The notes beneath the pieces are model-generated. The model ran no database searches, was not told the origin of the DNA, and saw only the letters and a list, made by a program, of their open reading frames with translations. Shown here in pieces: positions 54,207-62,150 of a stretch of DNA of 64,000 bases. The stretch's first letter is position 1; the number at the start of each line of letters is the position of its first letter. A program made the position numbers and the translations under genes. The DNA lies in the NCBI GenBank assembly GCA_963772555.1, contig CAVYXQ010000022.1:155278-219277 (forward strand). Direction: 5' to 3'. Source of the stretch: Roseiarcus sp963772555 (GTDB lineage Bacteria; Pseudomonadota; Alphaproteobacteria; Rhizobiales; Beijerinckiaceae).

Positions 54207-55844
54207 ATGCCGCCAGAGGCCAGACTGCACCGCGATTTTCGTCGTGACGCCATCGCGTTCGCGCTGGGCCTGCTCGCGCTCATCGCCTGCCTGCTGTTCT
54301 CCGTCGCTGCGCGCGCCGATGCGCTCGACGATACGCTGGCGCGGTTCCTCGCCGACAAGTTCCCGCAAAGCGAGAAAGCGGTCGGCGAGTTGGCCGCCGA
54401 GGCGCCGCCGCAGGCGATCGCGATTCTCGAAGCCTTGGGCGACAACCGATTGCTGTTCGACGCCGCTGACCATCTCGTCGCCTACAAGACGACGACGGGC
54501 GCTATCCTCAACGCCAAGACCGGCGAGCCGATTCCGGCCGCAACCGCCGCCGCCTTCAAGAAGGTCCGCGTCAACAATGGGCTTCGCGTCGCCATCGAAG
54601 GCGCGATGGGGTCGCTGACGCTCGCCAGCTCCGATCCCGAGAAGCGGCTTGCGGCCGCCCGGGACGTGTTCAAGACGCGCGACGCCAAGGCGCTGCCGGC
54701 GGTCGAGGCGCAGCTTGCGAAGGAGAGCGACCCTGAGGTCGCCACCGCGTTGAGACTCGCCAGGGCCTCGATCTTTGCGACGAGCGTCAGCGCCTCGTCG
54801 CAGGAGCGGCTCTCGGCGATCGCGACCTTGAAGGACCTCGGCAATCAGGACGCGCAAAGCCTCATGGACGACTTGGCGCGGGAAGCGAAGGATCCGGCGG
54901 TCAAAGCCGCCGCCGCATCTGCTCTGGGCACGATCCACACGCGGCTCGCCATGTGGCGGGTGGCGCAGAACCTCTGGTACGGCCTCTCGGCGGCCTCGGT
55001 TCTGCTCTTGGCGGCGATCGGCCTCGCCATCACTTTCGGCGTCATGGGCGTCATCAATATGGCGCACGGCGAGATGGTGATGCTCGGCGCCTATGCGACC
55101 TATGTCGTGCAGACGCTTCTGCCGCCCTCGCTTGAGAACTGGTCGCTCGCCTTCGCCATCCCGCTCGCCTTCGTCGTCTCCGGCATTGTCGGCATCGCCA
55201 TCGAGCGTCTGGTGATCCGCTATCTCTATACGCGTCCGCTCGAAACGCTGCTCGCGACCTGGGGCATCTCGCTCATCCTGCAGCAGGGCGTCCGCAGCCT
55301 GTTCGGCGCCAACAACCGGCTGGTCACCAATCCGCCGTTCATGTCGGGCGCGTTCCATGTCGGCGGACTCGAGATCACGACCAACCGGCTCTGGATCATC
55401 GTCCTCTCGGCGGTCGTCTTCATCGGCTTGCAGCTGGTTTTGCGCGCCACCCCGTTCGGCCTGCAGATGCGCGCCGTCACGCAGAACCGCCGCATGGCGG
55501 CGGCGATGGGCATTTCGACCGCGCGGATCGACATGCTGGCCTTCGGGCTCGGCTCCGGGGTCGCCGGGATCGCCGGGGTCGCGCTGTCGCAGATCGATAA
55601 CGTCTCACCCAATCTCGGGCAGGGCTACATCATCGACAGCTTCATGGTCGTCGTCTTCGGCGGCGTCGGCAACCTGTGGGGCACGGCGTTCGGCGCCCTG
55701 ATGATCGGGCTCGCCAACAAGCTGCTCGAGCCGCTGATCGGCGCGGTTCAGGGCCAGATCGTGCTCCTGATCGTCATCATTCTCTTCATCCAGAGGCGTC
55801 CGAGAGGGCTCTTCGCCCTCCGCGGACGCGCGGTGGAAGCATGA
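54207..55844 (+). CDS. urtB: Urea ABC transporter permease UrtB
   Basis: A 545-residue permease. The first 30 residues look like a signal or membrane anchor (AFALGLLALIACLLFSVAARA). A periplasmic helical domain of about 220 residues follows, the extended N-terminus typical of UrtB. The C-terminal 290 residues are a LivH-like membrane domain: GLAITFGVMGVINMAHGEMVMLGAYATYV and GVAGIAGVALSQIDNVSPNLGQGYIIDSFMVVVFGGVGNLWGT. The ATG at 54207 gives MPPEARLHRDF; an upstream in-frame ATG at 54168 would add 13 residues. The stop overlaps urtC (ATGA). Confidence 0.93.
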   Translation: MPPEARLHRDFRRDAIAFALGLLALIACLLFSVAARADALDDTLARFLADKFPQSEKAVGELAAEAPPQAIAILEALGDNRLLFDAADHLVAYKTTTGAILNAKTGEPIPAATAAAFKKVRVNNGLRVAIEGAMGSLTLASSDPEKRLAAARDVFKTRDAKALPAVEAQLAKESDPEVATALRLARASIFATSVSASSQERLSAIATLKDLGNQDAQSLMDDLAREAKDPAVKAAAASALGTIHTRLAMWRVAQNLWYGLSAASVLLLAAIGLAITFGVMGVINMAHGEMVMLGAYATYVVQTLLPPSLENWSLAFAIPLAFVVSGIVGIAIERLVIRYLYTRPLETLLATWGISLILQQGVRSLFGANNRLVTNPPFMSGAFHVGGLEITTNRLWIIVLSAVVFIGLQLVLRATPFGLQMRAVTQNRRMAAAMGISTARIDMLAFGLGSGVAGIAGVALSQIDNVSPNLGQGYIIDSFMVVVFGGVGNLWGTAFGALMIGLANKLLEPLIGAVQGQIVLLIVIILFIQRRPRGLFALRGRAVEA

Positions 55845-56965
55845 GCGCGGAACTCGACCGGCTCGGTCTGGCGTTCGTCGCCATCCTCGTGGCGGCGGCG
55901 ATCCTCGTCCCGGCGCTGTCGTTGGCGACGCCAGCCGACTCGGCGCTCCACATCCCCCCCTATGTGGTGCAGCTTTTCGGCAAATACCTCTGCTACGCCA
56001 TCCTCGCGGTCGCTCTCGATCTCGTCTGGGGCTATTGCGGCATCCTGTCGCTCGGCCATGGCGCGTTCTTTGCCCTCGGCGGCTACGCGATGGGCATGTA
56101 CCTCATGCGCCAGATCGGGACCCGCGGCGTTTACGCCAACCCGATCCTGCCGGATTTCATGGTGTTCCTGAACTGGAAGGAATTGCCGGTCGCCTGGTGG
56201 GGGTTCAACTGGTTTCCTTACGCCATGCTGATGGTCGTGCTCGTTCCCGGCCTGCTGGCGCTCGCCTTCGGCTGGTTCGCGTTCCGCTCGCGCGTGACCG
56301 GGGTCTATCTCTCGATCATCACCCAGGCGATGACCTTTGCGCTGTTCAAGGAGTTCTTCCGCAACGATTTCGGCTTCGGCGGCAACAACGGGCTCACCGA
56401 CTTCAAGGACCTCCTCGGCTTCCCGCTGCAGGCGGCTTCGACGAAGGCGGCGCTGTTTTCGGCGAGCGCGATCGCCCTGATCCTCGCCTATTGGGTCGCC
56501 CGGTCGATCGTCGGCTCGAAGTACGGCAAGGCGCTGATGGCGGTGCGCGACGCCGAGAGCCGCATGCGCTTCCTCGGCTACCGGGTCGAGAACTACAAGC
56601 TCTTCGCCTTCGTCGTCTCGGCGGTGATGGCGGGAGTTGCCGGCGCGCTGTACGTGCCGCAGGTCGGCATCATCAACCCCAGCGAATTCGCGCCCGCCAA
56701 CTCGATCGAGGCGGCGATCTGGGTCGCAGTCGGTGGCCGCGCCACCCTGGTCGGCGCGGCGATCGGCGCCATCGCGGTCAATTTCGCCAAGACCTACTTC
56801 ACCGGCGCTTTCCCGGAATACTGGCTCTACGGGCTCGGCCTCTTGTTCGTCCTCGTCACGCTCTTCCTGCCCAAGGGCCTGCTCGGGCTGGCGCTCCGGC
56901 CGAAGCGCGAGCAGCCGCTCGCCGAGGCGCCGGCTTTGGCGGTCGAGGAGGGCGCGGACCCATGA
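55841..56965 (+). CDS. urtC: Urea ABC transporter permease UrtC
   Basis: A 374-residue LivM-like permease. Family marks are LDLVWGYCGILSLGHGAFFALGGYAMGMYLMR and FLNWKELPVAWWGF, found in UrtC. The cytosolic GYRVENYKLFAFVVSAVMAGVAGALYVPQVGIINPSEF is also present. It pairs with UrtB to form the membrane channel. Start and stop overlap urtB and urtD by 4 bases each. Confidence 0.94.
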   Translation: MSAELDRLGLAFVAILVAAAILVPALSLATPADSALHIPPYVVQLFGKYLCYAILAVALDLVWGYCGILSLGHGAFFALGGYAMGMYLMRQIGTRGVYANPILPDFMVFLNWKELPVAWWGFNWFPYAMLMVVLVPGLLALAFGWFAFRSRVTGVYLSIITQAMTFALFKEFFRNDFGFGGNNGLTDFKDLLGFPLQAASTKAALFSASAIALILAYWVARSIVGSKYGKALMAVRDAESRMRFLGYRVENYKLFAFVVSAVMAGVAGALYVPQVGIINPSEFAPANSIEAAIWVAVGGRATLVGAAIGAIAVNFAKTYFTGAFPEYWLYGLGLLFVLVTLFLPKGLLGLALRPKREQPLAEAPALAVEEGADP

Positions 56966-57726
56966 CCGAAGCCGGCGATCTCAGTCTCACCTCGTCGCTG
57001 CTCTATCTCGACGGCATCACCGTGTCGTTCGACGGCTATAAGGCGCTGCGCGGGCTCTCGCTCGAGCTCGCGCCCGGCGAGATGCGCGCCATCATCGGCC
57101 CGAACGGCGCCGGCAAGACGACCATGATGGACGTCATCACCGGCAAGACGCGGCCCGACGAGGGCGATGCGATGTTCGACGGCAAGTACGATCTGACCAA
57201 GCTCGACGAAGCCGAAATCGCCATGCTCGGCGTCGGCCGCAAGTTCCAGAAGCCGACCGTGTTCGAGAACCACACCGTCGAGGACAATCTGCTTCTGGCG
57301 ACCAAGGCACCCCGGGGCGTGTTCACGACGCTGTTCGGCCGCGAGGAGCCGAGCATACGTCAGACGATCGACAGGATTCTCGTGACGACGCGGCTCGCCG
57401 AGCATCGCGCGCGTGTCGCCGGTTCGCTGTCGCACGGGCAGAAGCAATGGCTCGAGATCGGCATGCTGCTGGCGCAGGACCCGAAGCTCCTTCTGGTCGA
57501 CGAGCCGGTCGCCGGCATGACCGACGCCGAGACCGCGGCGACGGCCGAGCTCCTGCGCGAAATCGCGCGCGACCATTCGGTCGTCGTCGTCGAGCACGAC
57601 ATGGCGTTCGTGCGCGAGCTCGGCGTCAAGGTGACGGTGCTGCACGAAGGGTCGGTTCTGGCCGAGGGCACGCTCGATCAGGTCAGCGCTGATCCGCGCG
57701 TCGTCGAAGTCTATTTGGGGCGGTGA
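56962..57726 (+). CDS. urtD: Urea ABC transporter ATP-binding protein UrtD
   Basis: A 254-residue LivG-like ATPase. Walker A GPNGAGKTT, Q-loop RKFQKPTVFENHTVEDNLLLA (the FQKPTVF form is typical of UrtD), signature LSHGQKQWLEIGM, Walker B LLLVDEPVAGM and switch VVVEHDMAF. It begins inside the urtC stop (ATGA) and its own stop lies 4 bases before urtE. Confidence 0.94.
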   Translation: MTEAGDLSLTSSLLYLDGITVSFDGYKALRGLSLELAPGEMRAIIGPNGAGKTTMMDVITGKTRPDEGDAMFDGKYDLTKLDEAEIAMLGVGRKFQKPTVFENHTVEDNLLLATKAPRGVFTTLFGREEPSIRQTIDRILVTTRLAEHRARVAGSLSHGQKQWLEIGMLLAQDPKLLLVDEPVAGMTDAETAATAELLREIARDHSVVVVEHDMAFVRELGVKVTVLHEGSVLAEGTLDQVSADPRVVEVYLGR

Positions 57727-57730
57727 CGTG

Positions 57731-58426
57731 ATGCTGAGCGTCGAGCGCATCGATCTCTTCTACGGCGCGGCGCAGGCCTTGCGCGCGGTGTCGTTGAAGG
57801 CGCAGATGGGGCGGATCCTCACGGTTCTCGGCCGGAACGGGGTGGGAAAATCATCGTTGCTGCGGGCGATCGTCGGACAGCACATGGTCGCCGCCGGCGC
57901 GGTCCGCTGGCGCGACGAGGACATGACCCGGCTGCCGAGCCACCTCAGGGCCAAGGCCGGCTTCGGCTATGTGCCGCAGGGCCGCGAGATTTTCCCGCTG
58001 CTCACCGTGCGCGAGAATCTGATGACCGGCTTCGCCACCCGGCCGCGCCTGGACCGAACCATCGACGACGAGATCTTCTCCCTCTTCCCCGTCCTCTCCG
58101 ACATGCTCGGGCGGCGCGGCGGCGACCTTTCTGGCGGCCAGCAGCAGCAGCTTGCCATCGCCCGGGCTTTGGTGACGAAGCCGAAGCTCCTCATCCTCGA
58201 CGAGCCGACCGAAGGCATCCAGCCCTCGATCATCAAAGACATCGGCCGTGCGCTTGTCCACCTGCGCAGCAAGGGCGACATGGCGATCCTGGTGGTCGAG
58301 CAATATTTCGAATGGGCGCGCGACATCGCCGACGACTATGCGGTGATGGACCGCGGCGCGATCGTGCTGGCTGGGACGCGCGCGGAGATGAACGAAACCG
58401 AAGTCAGGGGGCGGATGACGGTGTAG
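57731..58426 (+). CDS. urtE: Urea ABC transporter ATP-binding protein UrtE
   Basis: A 231-residue LivF-like ATPase. Walker A GRNGVGKSS, Q-loop GYVPQGREIFPLLTVRENL, signature LSGGQQQQLAIARA, Walker B LLILDEPTEGIQPSIIKDIG, end GTRAEMNETEVRGRMTV. It starts with ATG at 57731; a GTG directly before it would add one residue. It completes the urt operon. A damaged second copy of its last third lies 520 bases downstream, beyond a toxin-antitoxin remnant. Urease genes, often next, are not in the window. Confidence 0.94.
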   Translation: MLSVERIDLFYGAAQALRAVSLKAQMGRILTVLGRNGVGKSSLLRAIVGQHMVAAGAVRWRDEDMTRLPSHLRAKAGFGYVPQGREIFPLLTVRENLMTGFATRPRLDRTIDDEIFSLFPVLSDMLGRRGGDLSGGQQQQLAIARALVTKPKLLILDEPTEGIQPSIIKDIGRALVHLRSKGDMAILVVEQYFEWARDIADDYAVMDRGAIVLAGTRAEMNETEVRGRMTV

Positions 58427-58470
58427 GGAAGGCGCGGTAGCTCCGGGCGCTTCGAAGCGGACGCGACCGG

Positions 58471-58695
58471 TCATGCAATCGCATCATAATCGGCGTGGGA
58501 GCCGCTGCGTCGACCTTGACGGCGAGCGCAACGATACCGCCCGCCGATTCGAACCGACAGAACCGTCCGACCTTCTTCAACTGCAGGGATGGATGCCGCG
58601 GGTCCTTCAACAGGGCATAATTGTTGTCGGCCAGCGCTCGAATCTCATTCGGAAGTTTCTCATAGGCTTCCCAGAACGAAGGCTTGCGAAATGTC
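58471..58695 (-). pseudogene. Decayed RelE/ParE-type toxin with several frameshifts
   Basis: The 5' part reads FRKPSFWEAYEKLPNEIRALADNNYALLKDPRHPSLQLKKVGRF, a familiar start of small RelE/ParE-like toxins. After VGRF the expected sequence jumps between frames. SVRIGGRYR is in one other frame, VALAVKVD is back in the first, and the family C-terminus GSHADYDAIA followed by TGA (58471) is again in the other. At least two or three indels are needed, and no good start codon precedes FRKPSFW. This is a dead toxin gene. It follows its antitoxin, whose stop codon is also changed. Confidence 0.7.
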
Positions 58696-58896
58696 CCACA
58701 ATTCGCGCGCGCGCCCGGCGCGGAAATCAGCAAGCGCCTGCTCGGCCGTGCGATCGAGTTTGCCGGCAGCGGCGTCCCGTTCAATCTTCTGGTCGAAGCG
58801 CGCCGCCTCGAACGCCTCGAACCATGCGCGGAACTTCGCAAACTGATCGGAGGGCAATTCCGTCACGGCTTTTTCGATGTCCTCAAGCGTCGCCAT
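58660..58896 (-). CDS. Antitoxin partner of the decayed RelE/ParE toxin
   Basis: A frame of 78 codons starting MATLEDIEKAVTELPSDQFAKFRAWFEAF and containing AARFDQKIERDAAAGKLDRTAEQALADFRAGRAREL, which matches small antitoxins of the FxAWFxEFDAxxWDxQIExD type. In the family the protein ends at about GRAREL; here the codon after it is TGG instead of a stop, so the product runs 12 residues further into the toxin region. The antitoxin part itself is intact and may persist as an orphan. Confidence 0.65.
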   Translation of the reverse strand: MATLEDIEKAVTELPSDQFAKFRAWFEAFEAARFDQKIERDAAAGKLDRTAEQALADFRAGRARELWDISQAFVLGSL

Positions 58897-58943
58897 GGTC
58901 AACAGCCAGCATTTCAAGGGCGTCCTGTCATTTGCAGGGGCCG

Positions 58944-59066
58944 CTCTCGACGATCCGACCGAGGGGCATCCAGCCCTCAATCATCGAGGACATCGGCCGC
59001 GGGCGATAGTTAGGAACGCGCGCCGAGATGAACGAGACCGAGGTCAAGGGCCGGATGAAGGTGTAG
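58944..59066 (+). pseudogene. Fragment of a duplicated urtE 3' end
   Basis: The sequence from CTCGACGATCCGACCGAGG on closely repeats urtE codons for DEPTEGIQPSIIKDIG (with small indels). It then skips about 120 bases and continues with the end of urtE (GCGCCGAGATGAACGAGACC ... GGTGTAG). It can be aligned to 58195-58246 and 58377-58426. No intact frame runs through it. Together with the true urtE end it brackets the decayed toxin-antitoxin pair, as expected if that pair was inserted with duplication of its target or by recombination. Confidence 0.75.
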
Positions 59067-59069
59067 GGG

Positions 59070-59279
59070 CTATTCCGGCTCATCATCGGGGATTTCGGCG
59101 AGTTTAGCCAAATGCCGCAACAGACCGATCTTCAGCGGACGATTCCCGTGTATCGGAATCGAAAGGCGCGCCACAGTTCCCGCTTTGCCGTAAACATAAT
59201 GACTCCCGCTGACCCGCAATAGTCGCCAGCCGTGCTGCTCGATGAGCCGAGCGAACTCGCGGCCGGAGAGCGCCTTCAT
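59070..59279 (-). CDS. hicA: HicA mRNA interferase toxin
   Basis: A 69-residue HicA toxin with the double-stranded RNA-binding fold. The conserved pattern KALSGREFARLIEQHGWRLLRVSGSHYVYGK has catalytic His27 in GSH. It ends with RLSIPIHGNRPLKIGLLRHLAKLAEI. It cleaves mRNA when free of HicB. The ATG at 59279 overlaps the hicB stop by 4 bases, so the toxin is translated after the antitoxin. No damage seen. Confidence 0.85.
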   Translation of the reverse strand: MKALSGREFARLIEQHGWRLLRVSGSHYVYGKAGTVARLSIPIHGNRPLKIGLLRHLAKLAEIPDDEPE

Positions 59280-59479
59280 ACGGCGATTTCTAGAATGCGA
59301 CTTTTGCCGTCCGGTTCAGGCTCGGCGACATCGACCGACAGGCAACCTTCGATCGCCTCGTGCAGATTGCGCAGGAGCTCTTCCATGCTTTCGCCCTGCG
59401 TAGCGCATCCGGGAATCGCCGGGACTTCGGCCCAGAATCCGCCTTCCTCCGCCTCATGCACGACGACCTTGATTTTCAT
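59276..59479 (-). CDS. hicB: HicB antitoxin
   Basis: A 67-residue antitoxin with the partial RNase H fold: MKIKVVVHEAEEGGFWAEVPAIPGCATQGESMEELLRNLHEAIEGCL is the family signature. It lacks the C-terminal DNA-binding extension of longer HicB proteins, so autoregulation may need another protein. The ATG at 59479 overlaps the upstream DUF433 frame by 4 bases. Antitoxin before toxin is the less common order for this family, where hicA often comes first. Confidence 0.85.
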   Translation of the reverse strand: MKIKVVVHEAEEGGFWAEVPAIPGCATQGESMEELLRNLHEAIEGCLSVDVAEPEPDGKSRILEIAV

Positions 59480-59749
59480 TTCGACACCCGTCCTGAAGGA
59501 AAGATACGCTGGCGGATACAAGCACGCGGCGCGGCATGCGAAGCCGCTTCGATCACTCGCGTCTTCGCCTCCTCGAGGGACGCAATCACCTGCTCTCGCG
59601 TCACCGTCGGGAAACCCTCGAGAAAGTCGTCGATTGATTCGCCGGCCTCGAGGAAGTCAAGCAACGTCTGCAAGGGAACTCTCGTCTTGCGGAACACCGG
59701 GGGCGCCGCCCATCACCTCAGGGTCTCGCGATACAATTGGGTCGTGCAT
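59476..59749 (-). pseudogene. DUF433 family protein with a one-base frameshift
   Basis: From ATG 59749 the frame reads MHDPIVSRDPEVMGGAP, the normal DUF433 N-terminus, then breaks at a run of C. With one C removed (about 59701-59705) it continues VFRKTRVPLQTLLDFLEAGESIDDFLEGFPTVTREQVIASLEEA, the rest of the family. An in-frame ATG at 59697 allows a shortened 73-residue product starting MFRKTRVPLQ. DUF433 proteins usually act as antitoxins to PIN-like DUF5615 toxins, but here the following genes are hicB and hicA, overlapping by 4 bases. Confidence 0.65.
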
Positions 59750-59809
59750 GACGGAATATTACACCGCAGTCGACCCGCGCAACAGTCGGAAGCGTCGCAG
59801 GCTGATGTC

Positions 59810-61285
59810 TGTCAAGGCAAAGTAGAGATGTCCCCTTCTGTGGCAAAGTAGAAATGTCCCCTTTCTGGGAGCGGAGAGTGGGTTGAGTGGGGGTGGATTA
59901 CGGCTTGGCGAAGCGCGCTCCCCATAGCGCCGTAGCGAGCCAAGCCGTAATCCACGCCCTTGCGGGACCTTGCGGTCGAGTTCGGCGCGGTTCGCGCGAT
60001 GACCGCGTCGAGGCGGGCGTCGAGGGTCTTGTCGTCTTCGAGCGGGGGCGGGACAGGCAGGGTCTTAAATGGCGTGAAGGCTAGCTCGCGGTCTTTGAAG
60101 CGCACGCGCAAGCTCCCGTCGAGCATGTGCAGAAGCGTGACCTTGGCTCCGCGCAGCGCCGTTCCTGGTCCTTGCGTCTTGATGGCGTAGCGGGTTGCGC
60201 CGGCGCTGAAGGTGAGCGCCTTGGAGAGCGTGCGTTCTTCCCGGCGCGCCAGTGCTTCCGCGAGATCGGCGTTGGAGCCAGACCAGGGCCGATGGGCGTC
60301 CTCGGCATGCCGCGGGGCGACCGCGAACCTTTTGTTCCAGCGCTCGACAAACCCCTCGGCGAACGCCTGCGCCTCGTCGATGGACGACACGCCGGCCAGG
60401 CGCATCTCCTTGATCAGCCGATCCTGCAAGGTCTGGTTGGCGCGCTCCACCCGGCCCTTGGCTTGCGGGGTCGTGGCATGCATGAGTTCGATGCGCAGCC
60501 GCTCGACCACGCGGCCGAACTCGGTGAAGCCGTCGCCGCCTTGCGCCTCCTTGGCGTTGACGCGGAAAATCCCGTGCCGGTCCGAATAGAAGGCCAGCGG
60601 CAGGCCGTGCGTCAGCGCATGCGCCTCCAGCGCCTGCAGATAGGCCTTGGTCGTCTCCGCCGGCGCAAATTGCAGACGCGTCAGCCGGCCGGTGGCGTCG
60701 TCGATGAACACGATCAGCGTGCAGCGCGGTCCGCGGCCCTCGAACCAATCATGCGGGCTCCCGTCGATCTGGATCAGTTCGCCAAACCGCGGCCGGCGTT
60801 CGCGAACCTGGAAGACCTTCTTGGCGCGCCGCCGCTTGGGTCGCCACAGTCCAAGCCGAATCTGAATCTGCCGGATCGTCTCTTTCGACACCCGAACGCC
60901 CTCGATCTCGCCAAGCTTCTCGCTGGCCAGCGTCGCGCCGAAGTCGGCGTAGCGTCCCATTAGCGCTGCTTCGATCGAGGCGACCTTCCCCGCATCGAGC
61001 CGGTTGTTCGAAGCCCGTCCACGCCGGCGCGAGACAACGATCGCATCGCCCTCGCAACGATAGCCGCGAACCAGCCGTTTCGTCTGCCGAACCCCGACGC
61101 CCAAAAGCTCCGCAGCGCGGGCTTGTCGCAGCTCTCCCCGCATCACACGCCGCAATACGTCAAGCCGCTCCCGCTCCGCTCCACTCATCGCAAAAACGTC
61201 CCCGTCCAAAACGACCCCCTCCAGCTTCCGCAAAAGGGGACATCTCAACGTTGCTCAAAGGGGACATTTCAACTTTGCTGTAACA
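59810..61285 (-). mobile_element. ISNCY/IS1202-like insertion sequence with 15-bp target duplication
   Basis: The ends are inverted repeats starting TGT, with GCAAAGT-GA-ATGTCCCCTT at the same distance from each end (59810 inward and 61285 inward). A second copy of GCAAAGT-GAAATGTCCCC-like sequence lies just inside each end, so the termini are double. The target TCGCAGGCTGATGTC is present at 59795-59809 and again at 61286-61300. Total 1476 bp with one transposase gene. Ends, duplication and gene are all intact, so insertion is recent. Long target duplications fit the IS1202-like group. Confidence 0.85.
59812..61188 (-). CDS. ISNCY-type (IS1202-like) DDE transposase
   Basis: A 458-residue transposase with an N-terminal helix-turn-helix (MSGAERERLDVLRRVMRGELRQARAAELLGVGVRQTKRLVRGY) and an integrase-type core. 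The DDE residues lie in ELIQIDGSPHDWFEG, VFIDDATGRLTRLQF and KGRVERANQTLQDRL. The motif TPQAKGRVERANQTLQ is characteristic of this group. I chose the ATG at 61188 because family members begin near MSGxExxR; an upstream ATG at 61248 is also open. The TGA stop lies within the left terminal repeat. Confidence 0.87.
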   Translation of the reverse strand: MSGAERERLDVLRRVMRGELRQARAAELLGVGVRQTKRLVRGYRCEGDAIVVSRRRGRASNNRLDAGKVASIEAALMGRYADFGATLASEKLGEIEGVRVSKETIRQIQIRLGLWRPKRRRAKKVFQVRERRPRFGELIQIDGSPHDWFEGRGPRCTLIVFIDDATGRLTRLQFAPAETTKAYLQALEAHALTHGLPLAFYSDRHGIFRVNAKEAQGGDGFTEFGRVVERLRIELMHATTPQAKGRVERANQTLQDRLIKEMRLAGVSSIDEAQAFAEGFVERWNKRFAVAPRHAEDAHRPWSGSNADLAEALARREERTLSKALTFSAGATRYAIKTQGPGTALRGAKVTLLHMLDGSLRVRFKDRELAFTPFKTLPVPPPLEDDKTLDARLDAVIARTAPNSTARSRKGVDYGLARYGAMGSALRQAVIHPHSTHSPLPERGHFYFATEGDISTLP

Positions 61286-61336
61286 TCGCAGGCTGATGTC
61301 TTGACATCAGGAATCGGCACATCAATGATGTCGACC

Positions 61337-61630
61337 ATGCGCACGACCCTGACGCTCGACGACGACCTGGCGGGCCTGCTGAAGCAGCGCACGCGCGAGC
61401 TCGGCATCCCGTTCAAGGAAGTCGTCAATCGAACGCTTCGCGCCGGCCTGGGCGAGGCGGCCACGGCTCGGCGCCATCCGGCGCCGAAGACGATTCCGCA
61501 TTCCTTCGGATTCCGGCCGGGCGTCGATATCGACAAGCTCGGGCAGCTCGCCGACGAACTGGAAGCAGACGCTTTCGCGGACAAAGTCCATGATTCTGCC
61601 CGACGTCAACGTTCTCGTTCACGCGCATAA
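61337..61630 (+). CDS. vapB: VapB-type antitoxin
   Basis: A frame of 97 residues from the ATG at 61337 that begins MRTTLTLDDDLAGLLKQRTRELGIPFKEVVNRTLRAGL, a ribbon-helix-helix antitoxin pattern. ATGs at 61325 and 61328 would add a few residues. The Pro/His-rich linker and the acidic IDKLGQLADELEADAFADK segment are the toxin-binding part. It overlaps the toxin gene by about 40 bases. The IS element inserted 51 bases upstream may have separated it from its own promoter. Confidence 0.8.
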   Translation: MRTTLTLDDDLAGLLKQRTRELGIPFKEVVNRTLRAGLGEAATARRHPAPKTIPHSFGFRPGVDIDKLGQLADELEADAFADKVHDSARRQRSRSRA

Positions 61631-62018
61631 CGCCAATTCCGCCGTTCACGAGCCGGCCCGGCGCTGGTGGGACGCTTGTCTGTCGGGCGCCGAAGGCGTC
61701 GGATTGGCCTGGGCCGTCATCCTCGGATTCGTGCGGATCACCACGAATCGCAAGGTGGTCGCACGTCCGCTGCCGGTTCAGGACGTGATGGAGAGGCTGC
61801 ATGCGTGGCTGGCCCTGCCGCAGGTTCACATCGCGCAGCCCTCGGAAGCCCATTTCACGCGGCTGCGCACGGAACTCGAACGCCTGGGGACCGCCGCCAA
61901 CCTGACGACGGACGCCCACCTCGCCGTCCTCGCGATGGAACGCGGCTATGTCCTCTATTCGACGGACGCCGATTTCGCCCGGTTTGCCGGACTTCGGTGG
62001 GTCAATCCGTGCAAATGA
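61590..62018 (+). CDS. vapC: VapC-type PIN domain ribonuclease toxin
   Basis: A 142-residue PIN-domain nuclease. It starts MILPDVNVLVHAHNANSAVHE, with the first catalytic Asp5. Other acidic positions expected in the active site are Asp108 (TTDAHLA) and Asp126/128 (STDADFARF). The C-terminus RFAGLRWVNP is typical. Members cleave tRNA or rRNA. It overlaps vapB and is probably translated with it. No defect seen. Confidence 0.85.
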   Translation: MILPDVNVLVHAHNANSAVHEPARRWWDACLSGAEGVGLAWAVILGFVRITTNRKVVARPLPVQDVMERLHAWLALPQVHIAQPSEAHFTRLRTELERLGTAANLTTDAHLAVLAMERGYVLYSTDADFARFAGLRWVNPCK

Positions 62019-62150
62019 TCCGCGCCTTCCGAGACGCTCGATGCAATCCGATCGGGCGAAATCGCTGACGCCTCTGGGTTGGTGGACCGTCGAGCGGTCG
62101 TGCTGTCCGGAACCGCTGCTTGGGCTCCGGACCACGCTGGAGGTGGAGCG

